Assembly (NCBI GenBank): GCA_014825775.1
Contig: MVAQ01000180.1
Location: 1-45,045, forward strand
Direction: 5' to 3'
DNA length: 45,045 bases
From: Krasilnikovozyma curviuscula
Taxonomy: Eukaryota; Basidiomycota; Tremellomycetes; Cystofilobasidiales; Mrakiaceae
The position numbers were made by a program, and so were the translations under genes. Below, piece by piece: positions 34,975 to 45,045 of the stretch (the stretch's first letter is position 1; every line of letters starts with the position of its first letter). The notes beneath the pieces are model-generated. The model did no database searches, was not told the origin of the DNA, and was given only the letters and a program-made list of their open reading frames with translations.

Positions 34975-37188
34975 ATGTCGAGTCGAAAGAGACCTCGCTC
35001 TTCTTCTGTCCAGTCTCTAGGCAGTTCTACCTCTTCAACGTACACTCAGTTCGTTGAAGATTCGACGAAATCGCCCTCACGCCCAAAGAGAACAATCAAG
35101 CACTCTACCCGCTTTGGGGATGAAACAATACAACCCCCTCCCTCTCCAAAGAAACACAATGAACGAGAAAATCCAGCTGCTCTGGCACCGAGGAGGGGTA
35201 GCATGAGAGGCTACGTCTACGAGAACGAGCTGCTCAATACCGGCACTGTTGCTGTCCCACCGATCAGTCCTGGCAAAGGAAACACTCTGCAACCAATACC
35301 AGCAGCAGATCAGTCCCAAAATGGTCATGCTGATATTAACGCTGCAGAATTAGACGAAATCAAGCGGGATCCACTTGAGACGAGGCAACATTCAGCACCG
35401 ACGCAACATGAAATCATGGACCTCGACAAGTCCGAAACGGAGGTAGTAGAGGAACCCATGTCTCTTGGACTAGTGCTCAGCAAAGGTGAAGTTATTGGTA
35501 GTAGTCCCAAGAAAGCGACCGAAGTTCCAAATCCAGAGTCAGAAGCCGACGAGGATAACGAGGACCCAGTTTGGGAAGAGTTTAGAATGGAACAGTTTGA
35601 AAGTGAGCTCTTCTCCCACCTTCCCTTTACTTCACTTCTCTTTCTTAATGTTGTCTTCGACTTTTGACAGTCGTTGAACAACTGCCCTTGGAATTACACA
35701 GAAACTTCACTCTTCTGCGTGAACACGAAGACGAGACAATTGGTACGTGACATTCCCAAAAGACTATCGTTTTGAGTATTTCCCTCATGTTGCTCTTATA
35801 CTCTTTAGTTCATTCTCAAGAGCTTCAAGGCCTGCTCCGTCAATACATAGCGCATCGAACTTACGTCGCTAGCCAACCCTCGCCGTCGGACGTCGCACCG
35901 TCAGACAAAGATGTCGATGCTGAGATAAAGAACTCTCAGCGGGAAGGTGGTAATAATAAAGAACAGACCACTGCGACAGTACAGGGTGCACTGGATGCTG
36001 CTACAGCGAGGGATGGTGAGCTCACGATTTCTTGTTTTCATCTGTTGAGATACACGGGCATTGCACAATCAAACACTGACCATCTCTTCCTGTCTACTCT
36101 ATTCTTGGTATGGTTATCAGATATTATGCCTGTAGCATCAGCATCAGAGATACCTCCTCCTTCAAACCTAGTATATCACCCAACTCTCGAAGCTGTCGCC
36201 ACGGAACAGGCCATTGAATTAGATGTACAAGCAGTTGCTTCGTCTTCCAAGCCATCAGCTGCTCAGGATCAAGGTGCTGACTGCGAGATCGCAGAAGCAT
36301 CCTCTCAGTCTTCTAAGCAAGGCCGACTTGGACCGCTTCCACCTCAGCTGCACCCAGACCCTGTCGGCCTTTTGGCCAGAATTGAATTTTTGAGCAGGGA
36401 AATTATTAGGAACTGTGAAGAGAAAGTAGCTCTGGCGGTTGCTGGCTACAATACGGTGCGTACTCCAACCTCCCAGTTGATCATCTCTTTGGCATTGGAT
36501 ACGCTTACACTTTCCCCCTGAGTTGAGCAGGTTGATAGACATATCCGATCTCTTGACGCTTCAGTCAGCTCAGCAACAATGGCAGTCGCCAGTCAAGCGG
36601 GACAGACTCATGCAGTCTCTTCCTCTCCAGCAGCTCTAACACAGCTGTCTAAGAAGAAAGGGAAAAACAAAAAGAATAATAAAGACAATTCCCAGGCGAA
36701 GAAGACAGATAGTGTTGCTGAGGGCTCTGGAAATGGAGACTTCGAAGATAACATGATGAAGGAGCTTGGTGGGGGCGATGGAGGAATGGCAATCGATCCG
36801 TGAGTTTGGGCTCAAATGTGCTCTCTCGCAGATTACTAACGCTCCTTTCTCTTCTTTGGTCTAGGAATGAACCTCGTTACTGTTATTGCAATCAAGTGTC
36901 GTACGGAAATGTAAGTATCGTCCTTCGAAAAAGCGTCGGATTAATTCAGTCCTGAAGTTGATAGTCTCTCCCTCTAAACAGATGATTGCTTGTGACAATG
37001 ATGACTGCAAACTGGAGTGGTTTCATCTTGGCTGTACAGTAAGTAGAACCCAGATCATCACACTGTGTTTTTCTTTCCGCCGGAATTGTAGTAACAAATA
37101 ACTGACTATCAACAAACAGGGATTGTCAGCAGCGCCTCAAGGCAAATGGTTCTGCAGGGATTGTGATACGCCAAAGCGGAAGAGATAG
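34975..37188 (+). CDS. ING-family PHD-finger protein
   Basis: ING proteins are subunits of histone acetyltransferase or deacetylase complexes and read H3K4me3 through a C-terminal PHD finger. ATG 34975-34977 opens about 210 residues of basic, Ser/Pro-rich sequence. The ING domain starts at VWEEFRMEQFE and continues after the splice as VEQLPLELHRNFTLLREHEDETI, then HSQELQGLLRQYI; a second half follows after a low-complexity insert (LLARIEFLSREIIRNCEEKVALA and YNTVDRHIRSLD). A Lys-rich linker precedes the PHD finger: YCYCNQVSYGNMIACDNDDC, KLEWFHLGC, GKWFCRDC, with C4HC3 complete and the aromatic-cage Tyr and Trp in place. It ends PKRKR at TAG 37186-37188. The long N-terminal extension is unusual. 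Yng1/Yng2/Pho23 identity cannot be decided. Confidence 0.92.
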
Positions 37189-37943
37189 CAAGCTGAGCCA
37201 TTCAAGGGGATTTTTGAGGGCCGGCTGAGTTGGTTATTTCGGGTGCAGCACTCTCGAGCGACAAGAATTAACGCTTCTTTTCCCACCATCAGAGAAATGT
37301 TCGGTAGATAATCTCTGTAGAAGGCCCATCCCTTTGTACCTGAGCATCTGTTTGTTTTGTTGTCGTCGAAGAAAACAAGTTTCCGGCGTCCCTCGTCCGA
37401 GACGATGACTGATGAGGCGTTTACACATTGGGAGGCCAGCTGTTACTCCTCGACCCCATCCTGTTTTGTGTTCCACCATTCCTGAGCATTTCCACGCAAT
37501 AGCGAAACTGGCTCTGTTACTGTAGCCCTTGCTTCCTTGAATTGAACGTTCCCAAGGCTTTCCAAGAAATCCATCGGCTTGGCTCCCTGAACGACGAACC
37601 CCAGTGATACTGAAGCTGTCTTTGCTACCCGCTCGTCTATTAACTCACTGAAGGAACTTGCTGTCTGGTCATGGCTGTGGTTGCTGAGAAGGCTCAACCT
37701 CTCGGAGGAGTGGAAGCAGGCCAGGTTCGTCCCCATCCCTACTCAAGACCTTTTTTCACCCTGGGCTTGGAGCTGACTCTAATTTTTTCAACCACCGGTC
37801 TTTTTTGTTCCTTTCGCTGGCTTCTCTTGGTATAAATCAAAACAATCACCTGCTCCTCCTGTTAACTGCCAATCAACACTTAAAATACCCATTCAATTTG
37901 CTTGCTCTCTGCGCTCTCGTCCACCCATCGGCTCGCTTTCACG

Positions 37944-38078
37944 ATGCTCACCATGACACCACGCTCTCCTTCCTGGTCAAAAAAGATCTATTCCGGAGGA
38001 GGAGAGACGGCTCCTTTGAAGAGTAGTGCTGAGGTGGTGTCAGATGCCTTCAAGGAAAAGGTTTTGATAGCCCAATCT
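37944..38078 (+). other. Candidate uORF exon in the kinase leader
   Basis: ATG 37944 gives 45 codons (starts MLTMTPRSPSWSKK) ending exactly at a GTGAGT donor. Joined to the acceptor at 38377-38378 (CTCTTAG), the frame continues 33 codons to TAA at 38478-38480, which overlaps the kinase ATG (TAATG). No join in the kinase frame was found, so this is more likely a spliced uORF than the kinase N-terminus. Confidence 0.3.
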
Positions 38079-38267
38079 GTGAGTCCACGCTTCTAATCGC
38101 TCCTGCTCCACCACGTTTGTCCAAGGTCCGAAGTGTGGATCGTCGAAATGGCTCCTTCTCTGGGTTGAGCCTTTGACCCCTCTGCTGCGGTGACTCATTT
38201 GCTCAGCTGAAAAATCGACTGAGAAGCGACCATTACGAATGCGATACTCGACAAAGAAGGGACCTTG

Positions 38268-38297
38268 CGAGATGGCGCCGTAGCCGACGCCATCTCG
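38268..38297. repeat. Perfect 10-bp inverted repeat with 10-nt spacer
   Basis: The arms CGAGATGGCG (38268-38277) and CGCCATCTCG (38288-38297) flank ten bases. The element lies about 190 bp upstream of the kinase ATG, inside the proposed leader intron. It could be a dyad regulator site or an RNA hairpin. Confidence 0.85.
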
Positions 38298-38479
38298 AAT
38301 AGTCGCTGTCGTCGTGCTACGACACCCCTGCTTCCTCAGCAGTTCTCGGTCATTGATGACCGTTATTGGGTCTCTTAGATTTACTCCCCGTTACCACGAT
38401 CAGGTTCCCATGCTGATGCTCTTTTTCTCGTTCGCTTCCCCGCCGCCAATTTGTCACCACTTCAACCTCCGGATTTTTA

Positions 38480-41251
38480 ATGACAACCCCAACCGTATCT
38501 GAAAAGGCTCCTGTCACTCCTACCGACACAGCATCTCTTCAACAACCAGCTCACCCGCGCAAGGAGCACCCTCAGCACATTCCTATGCCACCCGCGGCAG
38601 TGTCCAAGAAGCCGTTCAACTTTACCAAACGCTCAGCATCATCAATTTTCTCTCATGGAAAAGAATCTTCAGGCTTCGCATCAACAGCTCCATCTTCTCC
38701 GAACCACAGCCAGCATCCATCTCCACCACCTTCAGCTCAAGCTACTCGATTACCGAAGCATCACGCCGGTCCACTCCACGACCTCAAACGGTTCCTTCAT
38801 CATCACATCAAACACCCAGAGGGCCATGACAAGAGCCTTCCACATCCTCACAAAGAACATCACGCCATCTTGGGTATTGGAACCAATGGAATCAACACGG
38901 CTGTGAATTCGGGCGCCAATTCTCCTAACCACTCAGATGACCAGTCCGCCCAGCCTAACGGGCAGCAACGACGATCAAGTAACGCAACAACTCCGGATGG
39001 GAGTCCCAGTCTTCCATCCAACATCTTCATCCCTCCAGCTCCGCCTCAAGCAGCTCAACTCCATTCGGGTCGTCCTCAAGCGTCTTCGCACCACTCGCAC
39101 TCGCCACTGGGTGTTGAGGTAACCGCTTCTTCCAAACCAGTGCAACCTTCGGCAGAAGCAAAGATGACTGCAGCACCAGCTCCAAAACACCAGGCTAGTG
39201 GTACATCCACTGGCACGCACACCCCCACCTTCTCCGGTGCGTCCACTCCTCAGAACGGCAGCCTTGCGGCTCTCCATCATCATAACCCAGCACCTTCCCT
39301 TGCCCACGTCACGCAAGTCCATCTATCAAAGAAGTACGGTAAATGGGGTCGTACTCTTGGATCTGGGGCAGGTGGTACTGTGAGGTTGATCTCCAAGCCG
39401 AGCAACGGTAAACACGGTGGTGATAGCGGTGTTTACGCTGTGAAAGAGTTCAGACCCAAAAGGTTGGGTGAAAGCGAGAAGGAGTACCAGAAGAAGGTTA
39501 CCGCTGAGTTCTGCGTTGGAGTTACGTTGAAGCACGTAAATGTCATTGAAACAGTCGACATTGTTAACGATCATGGCCATTACTACGAGGTAGGTGTCTT
39601 TCTTTTTCCTTCATCTCTTGTTTACTTCTGGATCTGACTTCTCTTTTTTTAGATAATGGAATACGCACCGTACGATCTCTTTTCCGTCGTCATGTCTGGT
39701 AAAATGACTCGTCCAGAGATTTACTGTGTATTCCGCCAAATCATTGATGGTGTGGACTACCTGCATGGGATGGGTCTTGCTCATCGAGACCTCAAGCTCG
39801 ATAACTGTGTCATGACCTCTGACAATGTTGTCAAGTTAATCGATTTCGGCACGGCAACTGTCTTCCAGTACCCTGGTAAACACAGCGTTCCAGCAACTGG
39901 AATAGTTGGTTCAGACCCTTATCTGGCACCTGAAGTCTTGCACGATGAGGAATACGACCCACGGTTGACCGACGTCTGGAGTTGCGGCATCATGTTCCTC
40001 TGCATGATACTACGCAGGTTCCCATGGAAACTGCCAGACGCCAAGACCGATATGAGCTTCAAGCTTTTTGTCAACACTCACCCAGAGCTGTGCCAACACC
40101 CAGAAAAGCCAAAGGTGAAGGCAATTCCAGGTTCAGATCTACAGGCGCCAGTGAAGAAGTCTCCTTCCTCAATCGACAAGAGTGATACCGACTCCCTTGC
40201 AGCCACGACGACAGGAGGAACCGCTGTTCAAGCCTGGCTCCCTGGTGCTACTATAGGAGATGAGCCTGAAAGCATCAACGGAGATAACGTCTCTGTCTAT
40301 TCAGCTACTGGTTCCACCATGGACATCCCCAACACCAGCGCTCCAGCCAACCCAAATATCAAGACTGAGGAAGACAAAAAACGGGATATGGCTCGCATGA
40401 AGATGTCTCTTCAAGTCACCGCTCTTCCGCCCCAAATACATCAGCCTTCTCCACAATTTGTTACTTCGCCAGTGGAAGAGATGGATCCAAGTGTATTAGA
40501 GATGGATCGACCAGGCGAAGAGACTGCATCCGAGCCAGCGTCGAGATACCAAACCAACATTGACCGAGTGGGTAGTCCACAGCCTAGACATCACGCCAAC
40601 TTCGAAGCCGACCTGGTGAAAGCTGGACTGGCTGCAGCTCACCCCTCACACAACGCCGCCAGACAGAGAGCGGTAACCTCGCCGTTGGGACCACCTTCAC
40701 CACGACCACCTGCTTGGACTGAAGAAGGACTAGCAACTCCAGTTCCAAACTCTACGCTTCCACTTCCAGAAGTGCCAGCGTCGTCGACTGCACTTAAAAG
40801 ATCTGCAACGAACCCATTCCAAGACATGGGCAACAGCGCAGATTCTATCTTCAGGCTGCTCCCGAGAGAAACCCGGCCAGCTATCATGAGAATGATGTGT
40901 GTGGACCCTGCAATGAGATGCACTCTCAGTGATCTGTTGAGAGGGAAGGGAACGGATCAGCTTGTTTGCGCTTGCGGTGGTGCCGAATGTGGTGGTGGAA
41001 TGAGTGAGTGGGACTGTCTTTCTTGTCCACAGAGCCTCATTTGATTTCCTCTTTTTTCTTCTTTATCTTTATCTTTAGATACTCCTCCTGGTCGGCGATC
41101 ACCAGTCGGTGAGGACGAAGAGGTCGACGAAGGAGATGAGTGGCTCAAATCCATCTCCTGCTGCTCCCATTCTGGAGGATCGACAGATCATCACGATCAT
41201 GTCAAGATTGAAGCCACAGAGGAGCCAAAGAAGAAAAGGTTCTTCCACTAA
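38480..41251 (+). CDS. HAL4/HAL5-type (Npr1-family) Ser/Thr protein kinase
   Basis: These kinases tune potassium and nutrient transporters at the fungal plasma membrane. Three exons (38480-39589, 39653-41003, 41079-41251) give 877 residues. The first 280 or so are Pro/Ser/His-rich. The kinase domain starts [20 protein letters not shown] with the Gly loop [10 protein letters not shown]. It has YAVKEFR (ATP lysine), [28 protein letters not shown] (catalytic loop), [21 protein letters not shown] and [21 protein letters not shown] low-complexity insert of about 250 residues interrupts the C-lobe before [21 protein letters not shown] completes it, as is usual in this family. The tail has [11 protein letters not shown] and a short acidic, His- and Cys-containing end (KKKRFFH). 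The last exon is essential for the stop; reading it in another frame suggests a false end at 41291. Confidence 0.93.
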
Positions 41252-41253
41252 TT

Positions 41254-41579
41254 CCACTGACCTTAGCATATCGACAGACACCACGAAATGACCTCACAGG
41301 ACCTAGATCATCAAAACCCACATTTCAATACTGAAAAGATAAACTGAGTTATTCATATTACATATAGTACTCTTTAGTACATTATGCTCCCATCATCTGC
41401 TTTCTTGCCTGTTGCGTTGCTCGCAGAACGGACTGTACTTTACATTTTTGGCTAAAACAACAACACATTGTCTTTTCTCTCATATTTCACTTTGTGATAC
41501 CTTGTCTGTATATGTATTCTGCCTTCCTTCATGACCTTTTTTGAAATTGTGCGAGATCACAGTGTAGAAGCTAATTGTT
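41254..41579. other. Spacer between kinase and RNase H1
   Basis: An AT-rich 3' flank of the kinase and the RNase H1 promoter. I see no other gene in it. Confidence 0.5.
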
Positions 41580-43394
41580 ATGTGTGAACTGACACCCACT
41601 CGGGTCTGTTCACGCTTTGTGTCCTTGCCGCCCAACATTCTAAAGCTATATTTACTGCCTCGAGGATTGACGAGTCGCTGCTTGTCTACCAGCGGGATGT
41701 GAGTTGCAGTCAGTTATCTGCCCCCCTTCAGTTTTAGAATCAGCTTGTCCTTTTTCGCCCAGGGCAAAAGCAGGGTTCTACTCTGTCAAGAAGGGCTTCA
41801 ATCCAGGAGTCTACTTGACCTGGGATGAATGTCAGTCCCAGACGTCAGGATTTCCACAAGCTGTATTCAAGAAATTTGGAACTCGAGCAGAGGCAGAAGT
41901 GTTCGCCGGCGTGGGCAGCAACAATGCTGATCCTTCAAAAACAGCATCCTCGAGTAGATCAGTACCTGTTGCAGCATCTTCTTCAAAATCAGCTTCCTCC
42001 GAAAACTCCATGAAATACAAGAGCGGCTTCTATGCAGTGAACGTTGGGCGTGTTCCTGGGGTCTATCTCACCTGGTAAATACTCTCTCCAAGGCTTAACA
42101 CATTAGAAGCTGATGTTCAATATTCCGTCACAGGGATGAATGCCTCGTCCAAGTTTCTGGATACGCAGGAGCCAAGTACCAGAAGTTCTCTGTCGAAGCC
42201 GACGCTGTCGCCTATGCAAACGCAGGCAACAGAGCAGTGAAGCGTAAGGAGGAAGATGACCTCAATGGACGGCCAACAGTAAAACGAAGATTATCCGACT
42301 CCCAAGGTAAAGATCTGTGTACCGAAAATGGGTTTTGGTACTCGAATGCGTCTAAAGTGAGGAAGCTGGTGGTTTACACGGATGGAAGCAGCAGAGGTAA
42401 CGGCCAAGTAGGCGCTAGAGCAGGTTGTGGTGCTTATTGGGGTAACAAAAATCCATAGTACGTCATGTGATCTAAATTTGAATTCAAAGCATGAATGTTA
42501 ACCTGTTGCGCTTTCGCAGCAACGTCTCTGAGCGAGTGCCTGGGACGGCGCAAACTAATAACCGAGGAGAGATTCTGGTCAGTAGCTCACAAACTTTCGA
42601 TTCATGGCACCCATCATCTCGAGGCTAACTACACTGTAATCAGGCCGTCATTCGCGCTCTGGAAGTCTGTCCAATGAAAGACATCCCTCTCGAGATCAGA
42701 ACAGATTCAAAGTACACGATGGACAGTGAGGAAATTTTGATATATTTCACAGTGGTCTTTAATCTCTTTCCTAACTGTATTGCTGTCTAGGCATGACGAA
42801 ATGGCTTCCTGGTTGGGAAAGACGAGGGTGGAAGAACGCTTCAGGCAACGACGTTCTTAACCAGGATATGCTGAAGTACTTGGCTGCACTTCTGGAATCA
42901 CACCCTAGTGAGTATCTGTTATTATGAAGAGACCCGGGAACTGCGTCGCGGTTGTCAGTACTGATCTGTTGCGCTTTTTTTTTTTACTTTAAGGTAAAGT
43001 TACGTTTGTTCATTGTAAAGCCCACAACGGCGAGGTTGGAAACGAGGCAGCCGATGTTAGTCTTTTCAGTTCTTTTCCTGATCTCTCGCGAAACGAAAGA
43101 CTAATCTAGTCTTGCGTTGCTCTCTTTTCTTCCAATTATTGACCGCTGGTAGCAACTAGCCAATGCTGGTGCTGCTCTTCCTGAAGTCCCGGAGAGGATA
43201 TATTCGATGAGCACAAAACCTAAGACTGATGTTTCATTGCTGGACAATGTTGATGTGAGAGCACGATTTCCTCTATCTTTGACTTGGTCGCAGCTATTGA
43301 CTTTGGAAATCCATATTATCTACAACAGTTTGAGACTGAGGTAGAGGAATTCGAGTTTTTGACTGCTGAAGAGGAAGAAGAGCTCATTGGGTGA
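41580..43394 (+). CDS. RNH1: Ribonuclease H1 with two hybrid-binding domains; candidate mitochondrial presequence
   Basis: Degrades RNA in RNA-DNA hybrids in the nucleus and, in many eukaryotes, in mitochondria. Two N-terminal hybrid-binding domains are seen: AGFYSVKKGFNPGVYLTWDEC...FKKFGTRAEAEVF and SGFYAVNVGRVPGVYLTWDEC...YQKFSVEADAVAYA. The catalytic domain has VVYTDGSSRGNG (Asp), TNNRGEI (Glu), IRTDSKYTMD (Asp), HCKAHNGEVGNEAAD (His and Asp) and an acidic tail ending EEEEELIG at 43394. The usual fungal start (MAKAGFY) is formed only by splicing: AT at 41697-41698, a 64-nt GTGAGT...CAG intron (41699-41762), then G at 41763. An in-frame ATG at 41580 adds 39 residues rich in Arg, Leu and Ser with one acidic residue, resembling a mitochondrial presequence. 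Start 41580 is used here; the short form would start at 41697. Confidence 0.93.
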
Positions 43395-43842
43395 TTGTGA
43401 TTTGTAATTGTTGGATATGGAGAAGGTCCCCATCTAATTCGCAGAGCTAGGCGAGCCATGAACGACTTGACCTTTTCCCTAAACCTTTCCTGTACAAACA
43501 AACCTAATTTGTGAAGTGTTAGAACAACGTGTTTCAAGGAGCTCCATGAACCCGGTGACTGAAGATTGCCACTCTGCGCAGAGTTCTCTCGAGTAAGACG
43601 AGGAGAGAATCTGTTCTTGCTGCAACAATCCACTTCTCATTACTCGCTGTAAAATCAGTGAATCTCACTCACTGAAAAGAAAGGTGCTTCTACACTTGCC
43701 TGTATCTTCGTATTTCCACCACTGGCCTTCAGTCCTCCGTTGAGGCAGAAACAGTAAGGTATTACTCGCTCTGTTCGTCGAAGAAGACTCAGCACACTAA
43801 CGTAACCGCTGTGACAACATTGCTGTCGTAGCTTTCCCAACC
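43395..43842. other. Spacer between RNase H1 and the second Zn2Cys6 gene
   Basis: Probable 3' flank of RNase H1 and promoter of the next gene. Minus-strand open frames here (43316-43912) have no recognisable product. I see nothing else in it. Confidence 0.5.
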
Positions 43843-45045
43843 ATGCCAGCTTCTTCTTCGTCGTCCGCAATTTCTCCAGTGGAAAGCCAAAAAGCCTCGA
43901 AACCCAAATCAAAGAAAGCTGGCCGATGCCGCACAGGGTGTGCGTCGTGCCGTGTACGTAGGGTCAAATGTGATGAGAGTAAACCAGTCTGTACAAGATG
44001 CGAGAGATATGTGAGCCCTTAGTTCTAGCCATCCCCAAAAGTAACAAGCCGCTGAGCGAAAACGCCGTCCTTTCCCGTATCAGGGTGCAGAGTGTGTCTA
44101 CCCCAAGAAGACAGTTTTTGTGTTTGGAACTGAAGAGATTGAACCTGGAAGGACCTACCGAAAGCGGAAACCAAAGGAGCCTGTCGAACCACCACATAAT
44201 GAAAGCCCCGCCGCTGTCAAGACTCCTCTACCAGATCTACAATCACCATCAGAATCTGTCGCATCTACCTCTCAACTTCCCCTCCCGCTCTCAGCTCTCG
44301 ACCCCAGCGCAAGTTCCAGTTTCACCAATACTCTTATCCCGGCCAGATTTTTGGCTCTCAACCAGACCAAGATGTCACTGTACAAATTATCACCTCATAC
44401 TCCTTCACCAGAATTCCTCAAGGAGTTGTTTCCAGATCCAAATGAATGTAGGCTCATCCATCACGTATTGTCATGGTCCACCAGCATCCTCTACGCCGAT
44501 GAAGACGGAAAATATAATCCGTTCTTCCGGTTCATAAGTCCAATCTTAGTTTCATCCAATGTCATCACTCCACACTCACTACACTCACTGAAAAATACGC
44601 TGCTCTGCCTTGGAACGACCCACCTTGTCTTTCTGAATGGTCAAGATCCGACACAAGCTCAAAACATGAAACCTCTCACTTGCGTCGAATCCCGAGGTTA
44701 CAGGCAGGTTGCTGTGAGAGAGCTTAGGAAGGCATCGGTAGATGATCTTGAGTTCAAGTCGAATGAGTTTTTGGCTGCCGCTGTTCTGATGATTAGTTGC
44801 GACGTGAGTTAAACCACTGTCATGAATCCATCACGTCTGCGCCTGATCAGAAAATCACTCTCTAACAGATTTTGGCCGGGAATTCTGAATGGCGTGAAGT
44901 GTACTCATTTGCACTCCTGTCGATCAAAGCTCGTGGTGGACCGGAAGCGATACTCTTCTCGACGACGGCCGGCACACAAGGGTGGTCTGTTTCTCGCTAC
45001 CTGCTCGAGCACATGGCGGCACTTGACGTCTTCGCGTCTCTGACC
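43843..45045 (+). CDS. Zn2Cys6 transcription factor, N-terminal part (runs off the window)
   Basis: A second fungal binuclear-cluster regulator. ATG 43843-43845 gives MPASSSSSSAISPVESQKAS and a basic stretch, then the perfect cluster GCASCRVRRVKCDESKPVC, TRC and GAEC (CX2CX6CX6CX2CX6C). An intron after the RYG-flanking codon (AGA TAT, then GTGAGC...CAG) and one after SCD (GTGAGTTAA...AACAG) are both in phase. After a Pro/Ser linker comes a helical region (LIHHVLSWSTSILYADEDGKYNPFFRFISP, given in two parts with ENVITPHSLHSLKNTLLCLG-like helices) matching the Fungal_trans_2 regulatory domain. The frame is open to the last base, so the C-terminus is missing. Its targets cannot be told. Confidence 0.92.

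Larger units (their letters stand above)
37189..38479. other. 1.29-kb region upstream of the HAL4-like kinase
   Basis: It holds the ING gene 3' flank and the kinase promoter/leader. At 37944 an ATG opens a 45-codon frame up to a GTGAGT donor (38079), which could be a spliced uORF. A minus-strand open frame at 37443-37736 (97 codons) and a plus-strand start at 37672 (MAVVAEKAQPLGG) have no recognisable product. An inverted repeat lies at 38268-38297. Confidence 0.45.

Noticed and set aside
37443..37736. Minus-strand 97-codon frame with a GNAQEWW stretch, faintly like a retroelement gag motif
   Set aside because: No zinc knuckle, protease, reverse transcriptase or terminal repeats nearby; more likely chance in a promoter region.
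41109..41291. Open frame suggesting a different end for the kinase or a separate small protein
   Set aside because: The phase-consistent last kinase exon (41079-41251) occupies the same bases in another frame and ends with a clear stop.

Overview
The window is nuclear DNA of an intron-rich fungus, most likely a basidiomycete (Tremellomycete-like, class uncertain). Genes are closely packed on both strands and interrupted by short introns, mostly 50-100 nt, with GTRAGT donors, CTGAC/CTAAC-like branch points and C/TAG acceptors. The protein set is fungal: a pentafunctional AROM, two Zn2Cys6 regulators, a DAL5-type permease and a HAL4/HAL5-type kinase. No transposon, tRNA, rRNA or CRISPR array was recognised. 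Exon models were built by matching reading phase across splice sites.

Layout: 1-2978 (+) is the 3' part of AROM (ARO1). 3556-5564 (+) encodes a single-pass membrane protein of unknown function. A minus-strand block follows: COA6 (6116-6728, three small exons), a 3-dehydroshikimate dehydratase-like enzyme (7046-8346), the AAA ATPase MSP1 (8845-10658), a DUF1279/FMP10-like mitochondrial protein (10919-11635), a large Zn2Cys6 factor (11932-15923), tRNA dimethylallyltransferase MOD5 (16314-18351) and a DAL5-family transporter (18742-21638). Diverging from the transporter is a short-chain dehydrogenase (22588-23849, +), then ornithine decarboxylase (24798-26601, +). Kynureninase (26799-28583, -) shares a 262-bp promoter with a carboxy-cis,cis-muconate cyclase-like gene (28846-30545, +). 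The right end, all plus strand, has SAC1 (31914-34798), an ING-type PHD protein (34975-37188), a HAL4/HAL5-like kinase (38480-41251), RNase H1 (41580-43394) and a second Zn2Cys6 factor running off the window (43843-45045).

Themes: several genes handle aromatic compounds. AROM makes and uses 3-dehydroshikimate, the dehydratase would divert it to protocatechuate, the muconate cyclase acts further down the protocatechuate branch, and kynureninase acts in tryptophan breakdown. COA6, MSP1 and the FMP10-like protein are mitochondrial.

The most interesting signals concern how one gene could make two differently located proteins. In RNase H1 the internal start codon is split by an intron (AT|G), and an in-frame upstream ATG adds a presequence that looks mitochondrial. 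In MOD5, three ATGs are arranged as a short uORF, a long mitochondrial-type start and a short-form start, with the uORF stopping 4 nt before the short-form ATG. Both are readings of the sequence and have not been tested.
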